DNA of 64,000 nt from Zychaea mexicana. Its lineage: Eukaryota; Mucoromycota; Mucoromycetes; Mucorales; Lichtheimiaceae. The position numbers and the translations under genes are program-made. The notes beneath the pieces were generated by a model. That model was not told where the DNA came from and searched no databases. It saw nothing but the letters and a program-made list of their open reading frames with translations. This document shows, piece by piece, positions 25,556 to 38,484 of the stretch; within the stretch, counting starts at the first letter, position 1; each line of letters begins with the position of its first letter. The stretch is from contig NW_026516750.1 of assembly GCF_025766255.1 (NCBI RefSeq), positions 62,001 through 126,000 on the forward strand, given 5' to 3'.

Positions 25556-26526
25556 TATTTTTAAATTATGTGCAGGAATAGACCTATACAAAAATGATAA
25601 CACCGAAAACTTTTTTTTCGTTGCAAAACTCCCAGATATAGAATTCTGACAGGGGCGTGGCCGAAAATTAAATTGATATGCTCTCGTAAAAAAAAACGAG
25701 CAAACGGACCTTGTCTTTTTAAATGCAAGTCTAGGAGGATCACATGGCTCAGCTCTTCATGAAACTCAAATAGTGGAAAGGAGGCTGGTTGCAGTAATAA
25801 GTTAAGTATAGTGATCGCACTGACGTCAATCGACGCCATCCTAAGGCTATGCATCTTATTTTCTTTGTTGCAGAAACAGATACAATGAAAACATTTACAA
25901 AAAAAGGCTTCGGCTGGGTACACCTGTAACCACAACAATACATTTAGCATTCATCTTGTCTTACAAGTTACAGACTCGAAAGCGGCTGTACAAATCAGAG
26001 AAAGAAACAAAGCATATAAAAGCTAGGAAGAAGTACGGAAAACGTGGGAAGCATGATGATGACACATTCGAAACAGGGTACATGCTAAAATAAGAGCGGC
26101 AATGATCAGCTCCACCTGTCAAGAAGACCTTTGGCGGGAAGGGAAGAGCGGCGCCATCCTTGGTGTAACGTATGTCCGATGCACATGTGTGTACTGCTTT
26201 ACGTTGTCGAAGAAAACAACAACACACACCATGGCGCAAACCTTCACGTGGAGTAGTACGAGCAAACTCAGACTGCTAAAACAAGCAACTCGCTCTATAA
26301 TTAAGGCCGAGAGACTTTTTCTTTCTTTTACCCTTCTTCTTCTTTTCCGAGAGTCACCCTCTTTTCCGCCACCCTCTCCCAACGCATCCTGTCTTTGTCC
26401 TCCGGCTCTTCTCAAACTAGGAGGGACTGTAACGGGAACCACAATTAAACGAACGGGAGAAGAAAGAAAAGGAGCGCACGCGAGCACGCGAATAACCAAC
26501 AGCAACAACTACGACACCACACCACT
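25556..26526. promoter_or_regulatory. Divergent intergenic region between MTF1 and lipin
   Basis: This 971-base region lies between two outward-facing genes. The lipin side (26300-26400) is pyrimidine-rich (CTTTTTCTTTC, CTTCTTCTTCTTTT) and then turns to A/C-rich leader before the ATG at 26527. The open frames seen inside are short and without family features. Confidence 0.45.
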
Positions 26527-29500
26527 ATGGAATACGTCGGCCGTATCAGCAATCTCATCACCACTGTCCATCAGTTCTACAATGACATAAATCCGGCCAC
26601 ACTGTCGGGTGCGATTGACATTGTCGTTGTCCGACAACAGAACGGTGAACTTGCTTGTTCCCCGTTCCATGTTCGGTTCGGCAAACTTTCCTTATTAATG
26701 CCTCAAGAGAAAAAGGTACATTATCGGAGCTACTACTGCTCTTTTTTTTTGACATGTAGGGGTATTGGGGCCTGGGGGGGACAAAGGCAACGACGAGACT
26801 TGCCCCATTTTTTCTTTTTGCTGCATTAACGAAATAAAGAGTTCCCAGGGCAAAGAGCTAACAATAATGATTTTGCTAGGTCGAGATCGAAATTAACGGC
26901 CAGGTAATACCGTACATGATGAAATTGGGTGAGGCTGGCGAGGCCTTTTTCGTCTTTGAGACAGAGCATGAAGTACCTGAAGAGTTCCAGACGTCGCCCA
27001 TCATGCAAGCTGAAGAAGAGACCCAAGAAGATGAGGTACTACTAGTGACTAGTTGATGTGATCAATGGTGATATAAATAATACTAAAACACTCACTAATA
27101 CAGGAACCGCCCTATCTCGATATTGGCGAATCGAAAACCCCCACAAAAGGTAATGATGCCTCTTACAACATTTGGGCGGATTACTCTTGTCTAACTATCA
27201 GAAATACTCACATGTTGCTCCTGTGTAATGTGCGCTCTATTAGATCAACAAAAATCAAATGACGTAGCAGCAGATGGCTTCGATGACGAAACAGACAAGA
27301 AGCACACAACATTACGGATCCCAGCAGAACTTCAGTCGCCCAAAATGATCATTGAAGAGCAAGTCGATAAAGTCGTGACAAAGATGGACCCATTCCTGCA
27401 ACAACAACAACAACAAGCGCAGGAGCAGCAACATGATCAAGGCGACAATATTAAGGACTCGGATAACGCGACCCATGAAGCACAGAACGATGTGTATCCC
27501 ATGGAAGACGGCGCCACTCTTCTCGAGCGCTGCATTCCTGAAGCCATCACTAGCACGACCGTTGCCAAGGAAACATTCATCGTTCGCCCCGCTGACGGAG
27601 ACATTTACAGCACTTGGATGGATGTTACACACACTTCTGTCCACACTCGGAACGCTCCCACGGAACCCACATCGCCTCGCCAGGGCGATGCAGAGTCGAT
27701 CTTCTTGGATATTGCTGGCTACAAGACCGAGAACGATGACGACAAGATCAAGGCAGAGGATTTATTAGCAACGCCAACTACTGAAGTCGAGCGATCATTA
27801 GCTTCGCTCCAAGTAGACACGACGGCGAAAAAAGGAGTAGAGGAGGAGAAACAGTCAGCTCAAGAAGAACAAGGCATCAATGGGTCTAGCACCGAAGCTG
27901 TTACAGCAGCCACCACCACTGCTGCTGCTGAAGAGAAAGAACTTGGATCATTAGAGGAGCAACCACAAGAAGCACTCCAGCAGCAAATAAATGACATCAA
28001 ACTTACGCCTGGGGAGACTTATCGGATCGAGCTGAGCTTATGTAGCCTTGTTGCATTGGGCTCTGATGAGGAAAAGAACGCAGAGATCTTTGACAAGGAG
28101 CAACTCACCTATGACAACTTTGTCCACAATCCCAATCTGCTCAACGATCGTCGCTTGGTATTCCGACACCGCAACCGCTATTATGCTTCCAGCCACGCTG
28201 GCCCCTTGTTCACCTCATTATTGCTGTTCCGCAAGCCGCTGGCTGAAGTAGCCGATGCTGTTCAAGAGGATCCGACACAGCAACAAGTGTCCGACAGCAG
28301 GGATACCTACTCGTTCGGTCGTGGTTGGCGACAATGGCTGAGTCGATCATCCATCGCCGCAGGTGGAGGAGCTGCACCTTCTGTTGCAAGCACACCAGCA
28401 ATGACACCATCCGTGGAGGGTGCTGCGGGTGACATGTTGTCAATAGCAGCAGCAGCAGCAACAGCAACAGAAACAGAGGCCAATGAGACGACGACATTCA
28501 CGACGACTACCAAAACGACCTCTGTTGGCTGGTCTCCCAACCACACGCATCCCGATGAAGAGCCGCTCGATTTCCCTGTCAAGAACTATGCCAAGACGCT
28601 TCGACTGACATCGGAGCAGCTCAAAAGTCTGAATCTGAAGAAGGGAGCCAACAATGTGTGCTTTTCAGTGACGTCTGCCTACCAAGGCAAGGCAACGTGC
28701 ACGGCCAAGGTGTTCTTTTGGGACTATGATGTGAACATTGTGATATCCGACATTGACGGCACGATCACCAAGTCGGATGCCCTGGGCCACATGTTTAATT
28801 TCATTGGCAAAGACTGGACGCACACGGGCGTGGCCAAGTTATATACGGACGTTGAAAAGAATGGGTATCAGTTTTTGTACCTGACCAGCCGAGCCATTGG
28901 CCAGGCCGACTCGACACGCGACTACTTGCAAAGGGTACAACAGAACCAATACCAGCTGCCCGAGGGCCCCGTCATCATGTCTCCAGACCGTCTGTTCACA
29001 TCGTTCCACCGCGAAGTGATCATGCGCAAGCCCGAGGTGTTCAAGATGGCCTGCTTGCGCGACGTGCTGCGTCTGTTTGGCGGTAAAAACCCCTTTTATG
29101 CGGGTTTTGGCAACCGAATCACCGATGCGATATCGTACCGAAGCGTTGACGTGCCTGCATCGCGCATATTCACGATTGATGCGAACGGTGAGCTCAAGCT
29201 GGAGCTTTTGACCGGCTTCAAGTCTTCTTACTTGCACTTGAATGACCTGGTGGACCAGATTTTCCCGCCCATCAACAAGGCGATCCATGAGGAATTTAGC
29301 GACTATAATTTTTGGAAAGCGCCGTTGCCGGAAATTGAGCTGCCTGATGAAGAAACTCAACCAACCCCAACCTCTCCTAAAACCAAGCCGAAACCCATCG
29401 TCTCCGATCCATCCGCGCTACCGCCCCAATCTGTGGTCGCTTCTACCCCACCACCCTCTCGCCAGCGTGGTATCTTGCGCAGCTTCACTTCAAGATCATC

Positions 29501-29975
29501 GACAACAACAACAACAACATCCTCATCAACGTCATTATCATCAACGGCTTCAATAACAGCAGCAGCGACTGCAATACCCGCATATCCCTCCTCCTCCAGT
29601 CTTAAAATCGCAGCTTCTTCGAGCACGCCAGCCTTGTCAACAACCACAACCTATTCTCCGTTATCTTCGTCACCTCCTGCTCGGCATTCGGCAACAACCC
29701 CGCCGCCTGTCGTGGGCAGTCCGATCGAGCCATCCTCGCCGCTGACAAGCGTTGCTTCAACCGACGATCCAACCACACCCGTCGATGGTTCATCCGGTGG
29801 TATTGTAAACAAGGTACTGGGCGGTGTCTTCTCGCGCACGTTTGCAAGCAAATCCACGACAAATGTCAGTTCAACAACGTACGAAGACTATGAAGAAGCC
29901 GACGACGATGCGTTTGACTCCACGCTGGACGCGATTGCAGACGAAATCGATATGGACAACATCCCATTCATATAA
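26527..29975 (+). CDS. PAH1: Lipin / Pah1-type phosphatidate phosphatase
   Basis: The model is join(26527..26715, 26880..27035, 27104..27149, 27244..29975), 1040 residues. The N-LIP domain starts at residue 1 (MEYVGRISNLITTVHQFY) and includes the conserved Gly region KLGEAGEAFFVFET. The catalytic LNS2/HAD domain lies around 570-800 with DIDGT at 633-637 (DxDxT), then LYLTSRAIGQADSTRDYL and AGFGNRITDAISYRS. DYNFWKAPLPEIELPDEE near 710-730 matches the conserved Trp segment of yeast Pah1. The enzyme turns phosphatidate into diacylglycerol at the ER/nuclear envelope, controlling the balance of triacylglycerol and phospholipid. The middle has Gln runs and acidic patches; the last 230 residues are Ser/Thr/Pro-rich with an acidic end, likely phosphoregulated. 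The first three exons are short (189, 156 and 46 bases). Confidence 0.95.
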
Positions 29976-30206
29976 ACTTCATGCACACTCCATCAAGTCA
30001 CTCCACACACGCATTCTTTAATGTGTACTACTGTATTAGATTATTTCTGCAACTAATATATAATTTTATCACCACTGCCACCACCACCTGTTTGTATGTA
30101 CAGCATAATCATCCTTCGTTATTCTCTACCTTTTTCTTTGCAACCCATCTCCACCATACACAATGTAATATATAATTCCCCACATGCACAAATATAGGAG
30201 TGTCCT

Positions 30207-30548
30207 TTATTCATCAAAAACTGTATTAAAGGTAGGACTAAAAGTGTCCGCAGAAGATCCAAATACATCCGAAGCAGCATCGTGTTGAGGAGCAGAGTGG
30301 CTACCTGAAGCAGCATGTGCAGTAGAGGCATCGAGCATGGATTGATTCTCAGTGTTGTACAGTGCATGAATGGGATTGGGATGGTCCTCTTCCCTGCTGA
30401 TCATTGGCTGTGCTTGTGCTTGTGGTCCTTGTTGCGGAGTGGATGGAATCAGAGTATAACACCGGTAGGAGGCAGGGACACTATTGCTGCCGCTGTAAGT
30501 GGTGGCCATTCGAGAGATCATGGTGCGACGCGCTGCTGGGCTAAGCAT
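30207..30548 (-). CDS. Small Ser/Gln/His-rich protein, unrecognised
   Basis: Single-exon frame of 113 residues. Upstream on the minus strand the arrangement is promoter-like: TATATAA-type sequence at about 30679-30684, a C/T-rich tract (TTTTTTCCTTTCC), then the ATG at 30548. The N-terminus is basic (SPAARRTMISRMA); the rest is polar, with Gln, Ser and His, and ends in acidic DVFGSSADTF...FDE. There is no membrane segment or known domain. Its stop lies 231 bases from the convergent lipin stop. Function is unknown. Confidence 0.5.
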   Translation of the reverse strand: MLSPAARRTMISRMATTYSGSNSVPASYRCYTLIPSTPQQGPQAQAQPMISREEDHPNPIHALYNTENQSMLDASTAHAASGSHSAPQHDAASDVFGSSADTFSPTFNTVFDE

Positions 30549-32859
30549 GATGGGATATGTATGAGAGTGGATGTCTGGTGAGTATTTACAAGTAGTGGTG
30601 TGCGAGAGAAAAGTGACCAGTCAAGAAAGTGGAAAGGAAAAAAGGTAGATGAGGAAGTCTCGCCTACTTGGCTCGCATTATATACATTTTTTGAAAGCAG
30701 ATGTGTGCTGTATGCCGTGTGTGAGTGTGAGGGGGGGGGTATTGGTTACCCAGGACCCATTGTTGTTTTCCTAATAGAAAAAAATACACAAACACTTTGG
30801 GCGTATTGCGAATCTTGTTTTAACGCTACCACCCCCTTCTATCTCTTAGATACCTATACTATCTACTACATACTATACTTTCTTTTTTTTTCATGTTGAC
30901 AACTAGAACCAAGCATATCATCACCCTTGCCACTGTCCTTGAACTTTCTGCTGCTGTTTATGTCCTTTGGTCATTACTATGGCGACAACAGCGATCTCAT
31001 CATCTTCACAGATAACAACAAATATGTAGTAATGTGCTGATGACCACAGTATCTTTTTCAACGGATGCTACTACGATAGATCTTAATGATTCACCATGAT
31101 GAACAGCATGCTTCACAGTGATAATATTAGCAGTTAACTGTTACTAAGCTGCTCGTTTCGAAACGGCAATTCTCCGTTTCTTGATTTTCATTTTGTTGTT
31201 ATATCCATTCTCCCCCCTTACTCCCCAACAAAACCTTGGTTAATTACCTTTATCGGTTCGATATCCATGGCTCCATGTACATATCAAACATTGGCTCTCT
31301 TGTTTTTGCCGCTATTTGGTGTTATGTGCTGGCATGTTAGAGAGAGATTGATCAATTCAGGGCCACCACCCACCTTCCCCCAAGAAAAAAAAAGATTCAC
31401 GTTTCATGTAGTAAAAACACACAATCTCTCCCTCTGAATAGAATTAATCGCGTTATCTAGTATTCCTCTTTTAGAAAAATTGTAAGGGTACTCTTTCAGA
31501 AGTTTACCAGATTCTGTTCGAACCCTCATTCATCATGTGGTCCTCTCACTTTCGCCCTCGCCCTTCAATGATCCACATTGAGCAGTAGTATATCATTAAT
31601 GTAGATATACAACCACTATCACGTTGTTATCCTCTAGATTGCTTTAGGTTGGCGGCTGAGCCGAAAGAAAAACGATTTGCATAGGATTCCCACGCCAATC
31701 CTTTTCGCACAAAGAGAAACGCCTTTTCTTCATTCTATCACAGCCAAACAATAATGCCATAGAATATCTAAATTAAAGAGAAGAGCGAGCCACCGATAAC
31801 TGCTGGACAAAGATCATATGCTCTTGTTGTTGTTGTTGTTGTTGTTGTTATTGCTATCCTTGTTAGAATCTCTTTTTTGACAATTGGGTTCTATAAACAA
31901 AACGGAGGCGGTTGCCGAACAGCAAGAGACAACAAACCTTTCTACATTACGATACTATGCAGCAATCCACAAGATTGATTCGCTGCTGCATCAATATGCG
32001 TGTATGACAACGTGTGAGTGAGCGAGCTCGCTTATTGGTACTTTTTTCTTTTTCGCCATTTTGTCCATATTCAGTATTCTTCGTCAGTAAATGAATACAG
32101 TAGTGTAGCAGCAGCATGCATTATCCAAAAGAAAACACTGCTGTGATCTCGAGAGCTTTTGTTTGCTCCTCTTGGTTGTTTTAGCGATATGACGATGATG
32201 CGTGAGATTCTTCTTTGTTCTACTTTACCGCCTATTACGATCTTCTATATTATTCAAAGTGACTCTCTTCGCTTTTTTTTCATGCAGCCACATGCAAAAA
32301 GTTAATCTCAAACTTTCTTTTTGGGTAGTTCGTTTAATCACGATTGGTTTATTACATTTCTTCTTAGCCAGAAGAGCCTCGTGATACAAATAAAAGAAAA
32401 TTGGGTGGTCCACTGCTACGCCATGAGCATACATACCATTTTTATGTGGCCCAACGGTTATACTTGTGAATACACCGGCACTGCTACTGCTACTCTTGGC
32501 GAAGCAGTTCTTTTCCCTATAACTCGAATTCGCGTCCTACCTCAAACCACATCGACAAGTATTTGCGTGCCAGCCCCATGTTACTAATGAATTTTAGATA
32601 TATTATACCCTGCTAAAGCAAAGGGCATGGATGATAAAGAAATGCTTAGGGATATGCCCTCGATTTGATGGTTATTGTGACTCGCTGCTATTCGCAATGG
32701 CATATAGGCGAAAAATGCTGCTGCTCAGGAAAATACCGAACCTGTCAACAAAAGAAATAAGCAATCGCAAACCATCAAGACCATCATTTACCTTTGCCAT
32801 CGTCAGGACTATGCAAACCCTTCCCCAGCAAGTTGGCGATCTAAAAGGGTGGAAATCCG
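30549..32859. other. Gene-poor interval with (GTT)n microsatellite
   Basis: Besides the leader of the small upstream gene, no gene is supported. A (GTT)n run of about 30 bases lies at 31823-31850. Homopolymer tracts and AT-rich DNA dominate. The last 250 bases may include the decayed 5' part of the MULE-like copy that follows. Confidence 0.5.
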
Positions 32860-34510
32860 ACGTTGATTCTGTTGATAGCAACCATCCTCGTCGGCCGATC
32901 CAAAAGTAGTCCTTGCAAGTTGGATGCGGTGCCTTGTTATCATTCAAGATTGACGTTGAAGATCCAACAATTGCTCGAGTACAAAGGCCAGCACACTGGG
33001 CGTGTACCCGGCACAGTTGAAATTGTTCAGTACCTTCCTGCATTTGACGACGAGTTCAAGGAGAAGATTGCGCAAAGGGTACAACGTCCGTGGAATACAT
33101 ACCCACTTACAACGCACGCTTGGGCATCTTGATGCAAACCAACGGGATTCCTACGTCAATTCTGTTGATGTTTATAATATATTTTATAAGTATCGACAGG
33201 AGCACTGCACCAAAGATACCGATGACTTTGCACCAGTTGAAGAATGGTTGGCTTCCCTATAATGTTTGGATTGACACCAATGGAGCTGGTCTACGCCTTC
33301 TTTCTGCTCAACGGTTCACCTTTGGCTTCTTTGCTCCTTGGCAGAAAGCATTGTTGCTTAGCAGAAGTGGCGGCTTCATATGTCTGGATGCGACCCATGA
33401 TGTGTCGCAATACGCAAACGGTGTGCTATACACGATGGTTATCCGCCATCCTCTTACGGGTCGTGGCGTTCCTGTCGCTTATCTCATAACTGATGAGAAA
33501 TTATCTCTCCCCCTTCTTGGTTGCTTCCGTTTCCTTGCTTTTCTTGGTTTGAATCCACAGCGTATAACGATCGATCGTGACCTCGCAGAGGATAATGCAA
33601 TTACTAAGGTGTGGCCAACTTGCAGCACAGCACTGCCTTTGGCACGTTATACGTGCTTGGACAAAGAATGTCCGTGGACGGTTGCATGCTCTTATGTATG
33701 AACCAAGCCAGGCGCTCTCTAGAGACCTACTGGAAGACTTTCTTGGTTACACTCGGCGCAACCATCGCCTATTCCACGATTATTTCAACCAGTATTGGAT
33801 CAGGGCCTTAAATGGAGCAGCTGTCGAACGTTGGGCCAGTTGCTATCAGCCAGAAATATACACCAATATGCAAACGAACAACTATGTCGAGTCTTGGCAC
33901 AACCATTTAAAGACACTGTATTTGAAGCGCAAGAGGATGCATCGTCTCGATATGCTCGTCCAAATTCTCTCCTCTGACATCGCATTTGACGTTCAATCCG
34001 AAATAAGACGCTTAACGGCAAACGTTGGCCGCATGAGTGCCCATGAGCACTCTTTACGAAAAGAGGAAATCAAGGCTGAGAAGAAACGGAAGATGATTGC
34101 GCGAATGGTAACTACAGTGCTGTCAGAAGCGCAATACATTGTTGCATCGTTTACAGGCAACAGTTTTTTCGTATTATGTAATAAAACCATTCCATTTATC
34201 TCCTGTATGCTATTCCTCATGCGGTGCTGTCATCGTTTTTTTATATGTGGCTCACTGCTGAGAACAAGTGGATTACCTTTACCTGCCTAAATTCTTTTTA
34301 ACTTTGTTCCCTTGTAAGCACATGTTTTTTGGTAGAGCATCATGTCAAAGTGTTACTGTGCGTCCTTCCTTGGAGATCCTGCAGCAATGGGCTCAACAGA
34401 CTGCCATAAGGCCATCTTCATTATCAACACTCGAAGGTCAAAAACTCCAGGACCAAGGCGAAGTGCAGCAATTAGAGCAGGCTATTTTAGCACTCACAAA
34501 GAAACGTTGA
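32860..34510 (+). pseudogene. Decayed MULE (Mutator-like) transposase with SWIM-type end
   Basis: Conserved pieces appear in order but in different frames: CKLDAVPCYH (about 32918); IVQYLPAFDDEFKEKIAQR (to about 33077); GYNVRGIHTHLQRTLGHLDA and DDFAPVEEWLASL; NVWIDTNGAG, FICLDATHDVSQYANG and RITIDRDLAEDNAI (MULE DDE region); CLWHVIRAWTKNVRGRL; NNYVESWHNHLKTLYLKRKR; and FPCKHMF, the end of a SWIM zinc finger (CxC...CxH). The CLWHV and ESWHN blocks are typical of the MULE transposase domain. Reading shifts at about 32905, 33075, 33255 and 33620 and again near 34270 break the gene, so it cannot encode a transposase. Terminal inverted repeats were not found by eye. Confidence 0.75.
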
Positions 34511-34869
34511 TTAAAACGACTCTATACGGTATACAACGCCTTCGGCCTTGAAAGATACAGACTTTGAACTTTGATTGTGTCTATTCACTGGCTAATAACT
34601 TATTTCTATTGAAACATCGAATGGTCTAGAGCAAAGATATTCTTTTCTTCTCCCTCGATTTCTTAATACTTTGGCAATGTAAAAGAAGTGTCTCAAATAA
34701 CATGAGGAACACATCGAGTTTATGATGAGAGCCGTTTTGGCTAACCGTACATGAGCGCTCTTACACCTTGGCAGTGACATGGAAATGGTGAGTTTAATAT
34801 ACCAAATGTATATAAATTTTAAATGAGAGATGGAGTAGGAGTAGGAGCGGCAATATATGCCATGCATTC

Positions 34870-37373
34870 TTATTTGTAAATCTCTTCAATGTCATCCTTA
34901 TAATCCTTTTCGATATCCTTTCGCTTCAACTTTCCACTGTTAGAAAGGTACTTTTCGCTCCACTCGACGTCTTTGGTGATGAGAATATCCTTGATGATTT
35001 CGGCTCGGTTACAATCCGCTTTGCGCGCTGTATCCTGCAACTCCTTCAAAAGCGACTCCTTGTCTGCATTCTTGTCCGTTGGCTCGACGACTGCAATGAT
35101 ATAGTCCTTGTCGCTGTCAGCCTGGATACAAATGTTCTTGATGCTGTTGTTGTTTCTGTAAGTCGATTCCAAACTCTCGAGGGCAATGTACTCGCCGTGA
35201 GCCAACTTGACCAGGTTCTTTGCTCGGTCTGTGATAGCAAATGAGCCATCCTCACGGAGCCGTGCAACGTCACCGGTCTTGAACCATCCGTCTTTGTCAA
35301 ATGCTTCCTTGTTCAGGTCTGGTCGCTGAAAATATCCATGCATCAGTGAGGGTCCACGTACGAGCAATTCGCCAATTCCGTGTTCGGCCTTATAGTCGGT
35401 CTCAGGCACGTCAACAAGCTTGAATTCGATCGAGGGAGATGGAGGACCAATAGAGCCGGTAATCATGCCTAGAGCTGGGACAGTAATAGCTGCCAATCCC
35501 GTGCATTCTGTCAAACTGCAATTATGTGTACAGAGTAAGAAGCCAAAAATACATCTTCAGAAGAAAAAAAGTGGTCTAAACGTTACCCATAACCCTGCAA
35601 GAGGAAACAAAGCGTGCTTGCCACAAACTTGTGTGTATTGAGTGAAAGTGGAGCGCCGCCCGATATACCATACATAAGCCGACCACCAAGCTTGGCACGA
35701 ACAGGAGCAAATAGTGTGGCGTCGAATGCTCGAGTCAACATGTTTTCTTGACCAAAGAAACAGAGCATTTGCCATTTCAGCTCGACTGCTGCTTCAAATG
35801 CTTTTCTAAGTGTCCAGTGCTGCTTCTCCAACTCGGTCAATACGCCGTTTCGGATCTTTTCCCAAATAGCAGGTACACCGGCCATAATGGTAGGCGCAAG
35901 AGTTTCCAGGTCGCCTTTACCCTTGCCTTGGCCGTCTTTACCGCATACAGAATCGCTCATCAAGGTACGCGGAGTGGCATAACCAATAGGAATACCCTGG
36001 ATAGGTAATGATTCAAACTAAGTGTGCGAAAAGAACAAATGTGGGGTGGAGTGGGGTGATATATGAGGACGAAAAAGCATAACGTACCGTAGAAATTGCA
36101 ATGAACTCAATAATGAACTCCAGTACATGTGCTAAAGGAAGGAACCCAATGTAACAGTGCTGGCCGTGATTAAGAATATCCATCACCAAATGCTCAGCTG
36201 CTCCCATGGCAGCTACAACGTTACCATGCGTCAGCTCAATACCTTTGGGAGCACCCGTAGTTCCGGATCTACAAGTATACCTTAAAGTTTAATTTACAAA
36301 TTGCAGTGCCAGATAGCCAGAAGAAACACGTACGTATACATGATCATTGCAATATCATCTGGCTTTGGGATTGTTTGCTGATGTTTCTTTTTCTGTTGCT
36401 TGATATCGTCTCCGTTGATGATATCGTTCCAGTGAGAAATTTTAACGTTTTTGTTTTGGGTCTTGAAGGTCTTTAATTGGTCTGCGCCCTCAAACTCTTC
36501 ACCAGCATAAATGAAATACGATGGCTCGTGCTTTCCCGGGACCTTTTCTTTAGCCTTGTTCAATGTTCCCATCAGTGATATCTGGTAAAAAAGCAGCAGC
36601 ATTAGTGATGAGGCGCGCATATAAAAGATGATAATCATAGGGACCATGCTCTACCTCTGTCAAAACAGCTTTGGGCTGCGTTTCTTGCATGATATGAGCA
36701 ACGGCCTCGGGAGGCATACTGTCGTATGCTGTGCTGATAACGATTCCTGCCGAACAGCATGCTAGAAGTAGTAATGGTAATGTAAATATGACATTCATAT
36801 TTGTTTGTAGCACAAAAATATAATAAAAAACCGCATTATATGTGTCTCTTACCTAGAGCCATCTGGATCCATTCTGGTCTGGTTTTTGCATAAATCAGCA
36901 TTCGGTCACCTGCTTTCAGACCCTGTTGATCGAGCCATTCCGCCAACCGATCGGTGGATTCCTTGGCTTCGCCATATGTCTTCCAGCGGTAATCTTCGAG
37001 TTCATACATGTTCCATTTTTTCGTCTCTCCCTTATTGTTTTTCTTCTCTTGTGAATGGATCTACACACATCATCAATGTCATTGTTAAGATTATGGGAAG
37101 CTATATGCGGATCATGAGAGATGGGAAGAAAAACCCTTGTGTCGTTATCACTACCTTGATAAGTTTACGATGACCAAATGCTGGTTTGTGGGCATTGGCA
37201 CCAGAAACTTCGTTCCACACATGATAAATAGTACACTCGTCGTCTTTAAGGCGCGGAAAGATGGGCGATTTTACGAGTCCATTGCGCGCGTCTCGATGGC
37301 GATAAACATGGTCGCCAGTCTCAACGGTTGGGTTGGGTTGTCTCGGTAGGAATAGGTTGTTGATATACTGCAT
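34870..37373 (-). CDS. Long-chain acyl-CoA synthetase (Faa-type)
   Basis: The model is complement(join(34870..35515, 35587..36017, 36088..36268, 36334..36581, 36655..36761, 36853..37060, 37155..37373)), seven exons and 679 residues, a usual length for fungal Faa enzymes. It activates long-chain fatty acids to acyl-CoA using ATP and CoA. Motifs in order: AGDRMLIYAKTRPEW; the AMP-binding P-loop YTSGTTGAPKG, rebuilt across intron 4; LPLAHVLEF; ISGGAPLS; LQGYGLTECTG, rebuilt across intron 6; GWFKTGDVARL; and LKRKDIEKDY near the C-terminus. The end EEIYK has no PTS1 signal, so ER or lipid-droplet membranes are likelier than peroxisomes. I chose the ATG at 37373 because homologues begin near there. 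It is divergent from the WW gene, 307 bases away. Confidence 0.93.
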
Positions 37374-37680
37374 CGCGCTTGCTGTAGCAGAGTGCAAAAA
37401 GGAAAGAAATAAGCGGTGGGGAAAAGGAAGATAAACCTTGGGAGAAACTGACAGCTGAGAAGGGAAAAGCAAACATTTACCACTGTTTGCTTATCCGGTG
37501 ATCTCTGACGAAAACATGACAACATTGGGCCTAACTCTGCCATCGCCTGTTTCTCTTTATAATCCCGACCATGTTTCCATGGCTATCTATTTTGTGACGA
37601 AATGTCACTTGCAGGCGCCGCTCGCATACAAGGCCCGTATCCACTTTTTCTATTTCTTTTATCACAATTTCAAGTTTAGA

Positions 37681-38484
37681 ATGAACACAAATGACTCTCC
37701 CAACGCATCCTCACCTCAGCCATCTAGATTAAAGCACCCTGACGATCAGTCAAGTGCACCTCACGCCGACGAAGAAAACACATCAGGTTCGGATAAAGCA
37801 CAAGTTGATGCATCTGGGTCTGACGCTGATCGATCTAGCCAGTCGAAACAAGCAACGGCGAGCAACAGCAGCACCAATAACGACGACGACGAAAACAAGA
37901 TTACAGACGTTGATCAAGCATGGACAGCTACTTGGGATGCAAACAACCAGGCATATTACTGGTGGAATATGGTGACATACGAAACGACCTGGGAGAACCC
38001 ACTTATTAAAAACCCAGGCGACGGCAAAACTGAAGGCAGCAATGACAAAGTAATAAAGGGAGAAAAAGAAGGAAGCCGAGAACTTTCGGGCTCTCCAGCA
38101 TTGAGTAGTGAAAACAACTACGTTGCTGGCACGGACAGTACTACTGCTGCCACTTTGACAGATCATACAACATACCCACAGTATCCAGGACAAGATTATT
38201 CATACTCGGTCCAAGCGTATTTCAATTCACGGACGGGCAAGTTCCAAGCAGCGAGTGAAATGGAACGTCTTAACCCGGAACATTTATCGATAGAAAGTCG
38301 AGCGACGCGACAAATGAAGTATTACTTTGATGTCGATGATTATACCGAACAACGCAATCGTGACCGATCTTTAGGCGTTAGCAGCGGCTCTAAACAGCGG
38401 CTGTCAAAGAAGGATGTCAATCGATACAAGAGGGCCAAACAAGATAAAAAGTTGAAACGAGCTCGGGAATGGCTTCGTGATTAA
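37681..38484 (+). CDS. WW-domain protein
   Basis: Single-exon gene of 267 residues. One WW domain lies at about 82-112: WTATWDANNQAYYWWNMVTY followed by ETTWENP, with both signature Trp residues, the aromatic pair and the final Pro. The N-terminal 75 residues are Ser/Asp-rich and disordered. The C-terminus (about 165-267) holds YSVQAYFNSRTGKFQA, suggestive of a second degenerate aromatic repeat, and a very basic tail (KKDVNRYKRAKQDKKLKRAR) that could be a nuclear signal. WW domains bind Pro-rich ligands; a nuclear RNA-processing role is possible but unproven. The in-frame ATG at 37513 was not used because its extension is not family-like. It shares a divergent promoter with the acyl-CoA synthetase. 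Confidence 0.75.
   Translation: MNTNDSPNASSPQPSRLKHPDDQSSAPHADEENTSGSDKAQVDASGSDADRSSQSKQATASNSSTNNDDDENKITDVDQAWTATWDANNQAYYWWNMVTYETTWENPLIKNPGDGKTEGSNDKVIKGEKEGSRELSGSPALSSENNYVAGTDSTTAATLTDHTTYPQYPGQDYSYSVQAYFNSRTGKFQAASEMERLNPEHLSIESRATRQMKYYFDVDDYTEQRNRDRSLGVSSGSKQRLSKKDVNRYKRAKQDKKLKRAREWLRD

Noticed and set aside
28839..29360. Antisense frame of 173 codons inside lipin
   Set aside because: It overlaps the conserved catalytic domain exactly, and codon bias of the sense strand explains it.
31505..31530. GTTCGAACCC, a tRNA T-loop-like sequence
   Set aside because: No pairing T stem, acceptor stem or D arm can be found around it.
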